A stretch of 5,111 bases of DNA from an uncultured Pseudomonas sp. Lineage in GTDB: Bacteria; Pseudomonadota; Gammaproteobacteria; Pseudomonadales; Pseudomonadaceae. Shown here piece by piece: positions 1-5,111 of this stretch. A program made the position numbers and the translations under genes. The stretch lies in contig CALMID010000492.1 in assembly GCA_937863915.1 (NCBI GenBank), forward strand, positions 1-5,111, written 5' to 3'. The first letter of the stretch is position 1. Each line of letters begins with the position of its first letter. Below the pieces are notes generated by a model, which worked only from the letters and a program-made list of their open reading frames with translations, made no database searches and was not told the origin of the DNA.

Positions 1-60
1 GTCCAGGATCTCCTGTTCACGACGACGAAATTCACGGACTTTTCTGGGTTCTTTTTGCAT
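1..60 (-). CDS. Putative TetR-family transcriptional regulator, N-terminal 20 codons only
   Basis: An ATG at 60-58 opens a frame that stays open to the left window edge, giving 20 residues beginning MQKEPRKVREF and ending RRREQEILD. A basic N-terminal tail followed by an R-R-x-x-E-I-L-D type segment is the usual start of the first helix of TetR-family DNA-binding domains, and Pseudomonas genomes carry such a regulator close to rgsA and tatD. The helix-turn-helix, the ligand-binding domain and the stop all lie outside the window, so the family is inferred from very little sequence. No convincing Shine-Dalgarno sequence precedes the ATG (the upstream 20 nt are AT-rich), so translation may be weak or the true start may differ. 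The gene points away from the sRNA and shares the 61-310 control region with it. Confidence 0.6.
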   Translation of the reverse strand, partial: MQKEPRKVREFRRREQEILD

Positions 61-102
61 AAATGGACTGACTGATCAAATCGGGTCAAAAAACGAAGGC
101 GC

Positions 103-110
103 GTATTATG
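103..110 (-). promoter_or_regulatory. Possible -10 region for the leftward regulator gene
   Basis: Read on the minus strand, this AT-rich island is CATAATAC, which contains -10-like hexamers (CATAAT, TAATAC) about 40 nt upstream of the ATG at 60. No good -35 hexamer is visible at 16-18 bp spacing. The site is suggested mainly by position and by being one of few AT-rich patches. A short inverted repeat, GCATT-GAA-AATGC (118-130), lies where the -35 should be and could be an operator. Both assignments are tentative. Confidence 0.2.
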
Positions 111-257
111 CCTATCCGCATTGAAAATGCACGGAACATCGCAGTCGCAACCCCCACTTTCGTCGAGTTCTCCGCTGCGAAGCCAGAAGCGTTTCGACTG
201 ACACAGAACCAATCAGTCACTGCCAAGTGTTCTTTCTGGTATTCCAAAAGCGTTTAA
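108..257 (+). CDS. Possible small protein, 49 aa, function unknown
   Basis: An ATG at 108 opens a 49-codon frame ending in TAA at 255-257. A GAAGG sequence at 95-99 lies 8 nt upstream, a good Shine-Dalgarno match and better than that of the neighbouring regulator gene. The protein starts MPIRIENARN and ends CSFWYSKSV; it is mildly basic, has one cysteine, and has no signal peptide, membrane segment or motif that I recognise. It sits divergent to the regulator gene and just upstream of the sRNA promoter; its stop overlaps the A-run that forms the U-tract of the opposite-strand terminator. Against it: the frame is short, third positions are only moderately GC-rich for this genome, and no clear promoter precedes it. 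It may be chance open frame in a control region. Confidence 0.3.
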   Translation: MPIRIENARNIAVATPTFVEFSAAKPEAFRLTQNQSVTAKCSFWYSKSV

Positions 258-277
258 AAAAAGCAGCCGATGCCGCT
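256..277 (-). terminator. Intrinsic terminator reading leftward, likely the end of the pabC-tatD operon transcript
   Basis: Read on the minus strand, AGCGGC (277-272) pairs with GCTGCT (267-262) across the four-base loop ATCG, with one G-U wobble, and is followed directly by a run of seven T (262-256). On the plus strand the wobble becomes an A-C mismatch and no T-run follows, so the signal is directional. It lies about 165 nt beyond the tatD stop, and I saw no earlier minus-strand hairpin followed by a T-run, so it is the best candidate end of the operon message. The stem is only six pairs, so efficiency could be moderate. Confidence 0.55.
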
Positions 278-304
278 GGACTTCGAGCAAGTCTGACCAA
301 TACT
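277..304 (+). promoter_or_regulatory. Sigma-S-like promoter of the rgsA-type small RNA
   Basis: The -10 element AATACT (299-304) is preceded by C at 298, giving CAATACT, one mismatch from the sigma-S-preferred CTATACT. TGGACT (277-282), 16 bp upstream, matches four of six bases of the -35 consensus. An A-run at 256-262 could act as a weak UP element. The predicted start is about 311, which gives a transcript of about 120 nt at the downstream terminator. RgsA in Pseudomonas is known to depend on RpoS and, indirectly, on GacA; I did not see a clear GacA box (TGTAAG-N6-CTTACA type) here. Confidence 0.5.
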
Positions 305-310
305 CGTAAC

Positions 311-431
311 TACCGGTGCGCGGCAACTCCCCCCTAACTGCCCCGCCGGTCGAGGTACCGTGGACCGCGTACCTTGTTTTACTCCTAATGGTCTTGACCC
401 GGATTCATCCCCCAGAACCCGGGTTTTTTTT
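311..431 (+). ncRNA. rgsA: RgsA (P16) family small regulatory RNA
   Basis: This non-coding stretch next to tatD holds a self-contained RNA gene with promoter, structured body and intrinsic terminator. ACCGG (312-316) pairs with CCGGT (346-350), exposing a C-rich loop with six consecutive C (329-334). Next comes an 8-bp hairpin, 351-358 with 369-376, including AGGTAC/GTACCT. A U-rich single-stranded linker (374-381) suitable for Hfq follows, then the terminator hairpin with another five-C tract in its loop (409-413). In Pseudomonas, RgsA is an RpoS-dependent, Hfq-binding RNA of about 120 nt lying beside the tatD homologue and linked to oxidative stress; from memory, reported targets include fis, acpP and rpoS mRNAs. 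Exposed C-tracts fit pairing with Shine-Dalgarno regions. The identification rests on position, size, structure and recalled sequence, not on a search. The 5' end is uncertain by several bases. Confidence 0.78.
397..431 (+). terminator. Rho-independent terminator of the sRNA
   Basis: ACCCGG (397-402) pairs with CCGGGT (419-424) across a 16-nt loop, followed by an unbroken run of eight T (424-431). The loop holds CCCCC at 409-413. The element works only on the plus strand: no A-run precedes the left arm, so it does not supply a minus-strand U-tract for tatD, whose stop codon is only about 10 bp away. Confidence 0.8.
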
Positions 432-440
432 ATCCGCGAT

Positions 441-1220
441 TTAGTCCCGGGCCAATGGAAACAGACGGAAGAAATTCTCACCCGTCTGTTCGACCAGGGT
501 TTCATAACTCACGCCTCGCAGCACCGCCAGATACTCGGCGACCTCGCGTACATACTGCGGCAGATTCGGCTTGCCGCGATGCGGCACCGGCGCCAGATAC
601 GGCGCGTCGGTTTCCACCAGCAGACGGTCGCTCGGGATCTGCCTGGCCACATCACGCAGCGCCTCGGCATTGCGGAAGGTGACGATGCCGGACAGGGAAA
701 TATAGAAACCCAGATCCAGCGCAGCCCGCGCCATCTCCCAATCCTCGGTAAAGCAATGCAGCACCCCTGCCTGCGGCAAGGCGGCCTCGCGCAGCAGTGT
801 CAGGGTGTCGGCCCGCGCCTCGCGGGTATGCACGATCACCGGCTTGCCGGTGATCTTTGCCGCCTGCAGATGCAAGGCGAACGACGCCTGCTGCAAGGCC
901 GCCGCCTCAGGCTCATAGTGGTAATCGAGACCCGTCTCGCCAATGGCCACGACCCGCGGATGTGCCAGTTCACCCAGCAACCAGTCGAGGGCAGGCGCCG
1001 CGCCTGGCTCAAGGTCCAGCGGATGCACGCCGACCGAACAATGCACATCAGGATATTGCTCGGCGACCTGCTTGACCGCTGCCGCGTTGGCGGCGCTGAC
1101 GCCAATGCAGAGAAAGTGTCCTACACCGCGCGCGCGCGCGGCATCCAGAGCGGCCTGCAGCGAACCACCGCAGGCGCTCAGGTCGAGTCGATCAAGGTGA
1201 CAGTGGGAATCAACCAGCAT
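441..1220 (-). CDS. tatD: TatD-family metal-dependent hydrolase / deoxyribonuclease
   Basis: This is a 259-residue TIM-barrel hydrolase of the amidohydrolase-like TatD family, which bind divalent metals and act as DNases (3'-5' exonuclease activity is described for E. coli TatD). The metal-site motifs are all present: HCHLD with His6 and His8, Glu95 in GETGLDY, His131 in VIVHTREA, His155 in LHCFTED, and Asp205 in VETDAPYL, followed by the family's PHRGKPN segment. Length is normal. I chose ATG 1220 because family members start M-L-V-D-S-H-C-H. ATG 1226 (adds Met-Ser) and GTG 1256 (adds 12 residues) are in frame; none has a strong Shine-Dalgarno site. It is the last gene of the operon, about 46 nt after pilZ, with a GC-rich hairpin just before the start. 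Pseudomonas usually has several TatD/YcfH-type paralogues; in gene context this one corresponds to the YcfH branch, so the tatD symbol is approximate. Confidence 0.93.
   Translation of the reverse strand: MLVDSHCHLDRLDLSACGGSLQAALDAARARGVGHFLCIGVSAANAAAVKQVAEQYPDVHCSVGVHPLDLEPGAAPALDWLLGELAHPRVVAIGETGLDYHYEPEAAALQQASFALHLQAAKITGKPVIVHTREARADTLTLLREAALPQAGVLHCFTEDWEMARAALDLGFYISLSGIVTFRNAEALRDVARQIPSDRLLVETDAPYLAPVPHRGKPNLPQYVREVAEYLAVLRGVSYETLVEQTGENFFRLFPLARD
1127..1140. repeat. (CG)7 dinucleotide run inside tatD
   Basis: Seven consecutive CG units lie within the tatD coding region, in the Ala-Arg-Ala-Arg segment around residues 27-31. The alternating purine-pyrimidine tract could adopt Z-DNA or slip during replication, which would shift the tatD frame early in the gene. 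The reading frame is intact here. Confidence 0.8.
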
Positions 1221-1227
1221 GCTCATA

Positions 1228-1251
1228 GCCCGGCGGCGCACTGCGCCGGGC
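1228..1251 (-). promoter_or_regulatory. GC-rich hairpin between pilZ and tatD, just before the tatD start
   Basis: GCCCGGCG (1228-1235) and CGCCGGGC (1244-1251) form a perfect 8-bp inverted repeat with an 8-nt loop; an alternative fold pairs 1235-1240 with 1242-1247. No T-run follows on the minus strand, so it is not a classical terminator. It ends one base before ATG 1226 and occupies the place where a tatD ribosome binding site would lie. It could lower tatD translation, protect the upstream mRNA from 3' exonucleases, or simply reflect high GC content. Confidence 0.45.
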
Positions 1252-1266
1252 AGCACGCCGTATCAA

Positions 1267-1623
1267 TTACATGGTATGGGTAGGGCGATCGGACTTCAGC
1301 GCACCGGCCAGATAGGTCTCGATCTTGTTGCGCGCCGTGGCGTCGCCATCATTGAACTGCACACCGACACCAGCCGCGCGGTTGCCCTGGGCACCCTTCG
1401 GGGTAATCCAGACCACCTTGCCGGCTACCGGAATCTTTTCCGGCTCGTCCATCAGATTGAGCAGCATGAACACTTCATCGCCAAGCTTGTAGCTCTTGTT
1501 GGTCGGAATGAACAATCCGCCATTACGGATGAAGGGCATGTAGGCGGCGTACAGCACCGACTTGTCCTTGATGGTCAGGGACAGAATGCCGTTACGCGGG
1601 CCCAGATTGGGTGGCAAGCTCAT
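1267..1623 (-). CDS. pilZ: Type IV pilus assembly protein PilZ
   Basis: This 118-residue protein starts MSLPPNLGPRNG and ends SDRPTHTM, matching the Pseudomonas PilZ that founded the PilZ domain family, at its normal length. PilZ is needed for type IV pilus biogenesis and twitching; in related bacteria it bridges the extension ATPase PilB and the c-di-GMP receptor FimX. The usual c-di-GMP signature (R-x-x-x-R, then D/N-x-S-x-x-G) is missing: the corresponding turn reads NGGLFIPT (about 34-41), while GVGVQF near 86-91 keeps the beta-barrel core. This agrees with reports that PilZ itself does not bind c-di-GMP. ATG 1623 has AGGAA six nt upstream. The gene sits 34 nt after holB and may also have its own weak promoter. 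Confidence 0.96.
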   Translation of the reverse strand: MSLPPNLGPRNGILSLTIKDKSVLYAAYMPFIRNGGLFIPTNKSYKLGDEVFMLLNLMDEPEKIPVAGKVVWITPKGAQGNRAAGVGVQFNDGDATARNKIETYLAGALKSDRPTHTM

Positions 1624-1657
1624 GCAGCGTTCCTAGCGAAATATCCGATGACCGATT

Positions 1658-4315
<2,658 letters not shown>

Positions 4316-4318
4316 GGG

Positions 4319-5111
4319 TCAGCCTTCCAGCAGAGTATTGGCAATGGCCTGCAGTTTACGGGTGAGCGGGCCGACCGGCCAGTCGCGCTGCAGGTAGCCG
4401 CAGACCGGCCAGACCCCGTACAGGCTGTTGCACAGCAGAACCTCATCGGCCTGCAGCAGATCGTCCACTGACAGATCGGCAATTCGCGACTCGATGCCCT
4501 GCTCGCCGGCAGCCTGCAACAAGGCGGCGCGCATCACTCCAGCCACACCGCAACGCTGCAGATCGGGCAGCAGCAAAACGCCATCTCTTACCAGCAGGAG
4601 ATTGCTGAATACACCCTCGATGATGCGCCCTGAGGTGTCGCACAGCAGTCCTTCGGCATAAGCCGGATCCTGCCACTCGGCACGCGCCAGTACCTGCTCC
4701 AGACGATTAAGGTGCTTGAGGCCTGCCAGCAGCGGCTGCTCAGCCAGGCGAGTCTGACAAGGAAACAGCCGCACGCCCTGCTCGGCATGCTGTGCGGGCC
4801 ACTCCGGCAAGGCACTGGCCAGCAGAATGCGCCGCGGCCGCGATTCGGCCGGTGGCGCATAGCCTCGCAAGCCATCACCACGGGTGATGATCAGCTTGGC
4901 AACGCCCTGCCCCAGCAGCGCGGCAAAGGTGCGCAACTCCTCTTCCACCTGAGCCAGGTCGAGCCCAATGGCCAAACGCTGGCAGCCAGCGGCCAGACGC
5001 TGCAGATGCAGCGTCAGCAGCGGGATTCGCCCGCCACTGACACGCAGGGTTTCAAAAAGGCCATCGCCGTAAGCCAGACCGCGATCACTCAGCGGCAGCT
5101 GACTGGCCGGC
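4319..5111 (-). CDS. pabC: Aminodeoxychorismate lyase (4-amino-4-deoxychorismate lyase), 5' end beyond window
   Basis: This PLP enzyme of fold type IV splits aminodeoxychorismate into p-aminobenzoate and pyruvate for folate synthesis. The frame stays open to the right edge: 263 residues are visible, and roughly eight N-terminal residues (including the usual W-V-D-G) are missing. Motifs are SDRGLAYGDGLFETLRV near the start, TRG-x-GLRGY, the PLP lysine in LKHLNRLEQVLAR (about visible residue 132), and EGVFSNLLLV (about 165). A TTG at 4975 is in frame but is not the start, because conserved sequence continues upstream of it. It is the first operon gene seen here and lies 3 nt before mltG; fabF and acpP are expected to the right of the window in Pseudomonas. 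Confidence 0.95.
   Translation of the reverse strand, partial: PASQLPLSDRGLAYGDGLFETLRVSGGRIPLLTLHLQRLAAGCQRLAIGLDLAQVEEELRTFAALLGQGVAKLIITRGDGLRGYAPPAESRPRRILLASALPEWPAQHAEQGVRLFPCQTRLAEQPLLAGLKHLNRLEQVLARAEWQDPAYAEGLLCDTSGRIIEGVFSNLLLVRDGVLLLPDLQRCGVAGVMRAALLQAAGEQGIESRIADLSVDDLLQADEVLLCNSLYGVWPVCGYLQRDWPVGPLTRKLQAIANTLLEG

Noticed and set aside
61..310. A GacA box (TGTAAG-N6-CTTACA type) upstream of the sRNA
   Set aside because: No convincing match was found by eye; GacA control of RgsA is thought to be indirect.
397..431. The sRNA terminator acting in both directions, also ending tatD
   Set aside because: No A-run precedes the left arm on the plus strand, so minus-strand RNA would have no U-tract after the hairpin.
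254..505. Minus-strand open frame of 83 codons spanning the sRNA and the tatD end
   Set aside because: It overlaps the 3' end of tatD in another frame and is antisense to a structured RNA; no conserved motif is seen.
360..1283. Plus-strand open frame of 307 codons opposite tatD
   Set aside because: It mirrors the well-supported tatD gene, starts inside the sRNA, and its Arg/Gln/His-rich product is typical of antisense frames in GC-rich DNA.

Overview
The window looks like chromosomal core DNA of a Pseudomonas, probably not P. aeruginosa itself. The gene order pabC–mltG–tmk–holB–pilZ–tatD, the near-signature PilZ protein, the high GC content, and an RgsA-like small RNA next to tatD all point there. 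The species call is recalled family knowledge plus inference, because no search was run.

Layout, left to right. Bases 1-60 hold the N-terminus of a minus-strand gene, probably a TetR-family regulator. Bases 61-440 contain no long gene but are dense. They hold a possible divergent 49-codon small ORF on the plus strand, a minus-strand intrinsic terminator, a sigma-S-like promoter, and a plus-strand small RNA of about 120 nt with its own intrinsic terminator; I identify this RNA as rgsA (P16). Bases 441-5111 are a tightly packed minus-strand operon read from right to left: pabC (5' end off the window), mltG, tmk, holB, pilZ, tatD. Spacings are 3 nt, a 4-nt overlap, an 8-nt overlap, 34 nt and about 46 nt.

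The operon genes serve different core processes: folate synthesis (pabC), peptidoglycan strand termination (mltG), dTTP synthesis (tmk), the replication clamp loader (holB), type IV pilus assembly (pilZ) and a metal-dependent nuclease or hydrolase (tatD). In Pseudomonas this block normally follows the acpP-fabF fatty-acid genes, which would lie to the right of the window.

The most interesting feature is the left junction. I see no minus-strand terminator just after tatD. The first good one lies at about 256-277, beyond the whole sRNA gene. If used, it would make the 3' end of the operon mRNA fully complementary to the rgsA-like RNA, with the operon terminator abutting the sRNA promoter. No clearly new defence or mobile system is visible.
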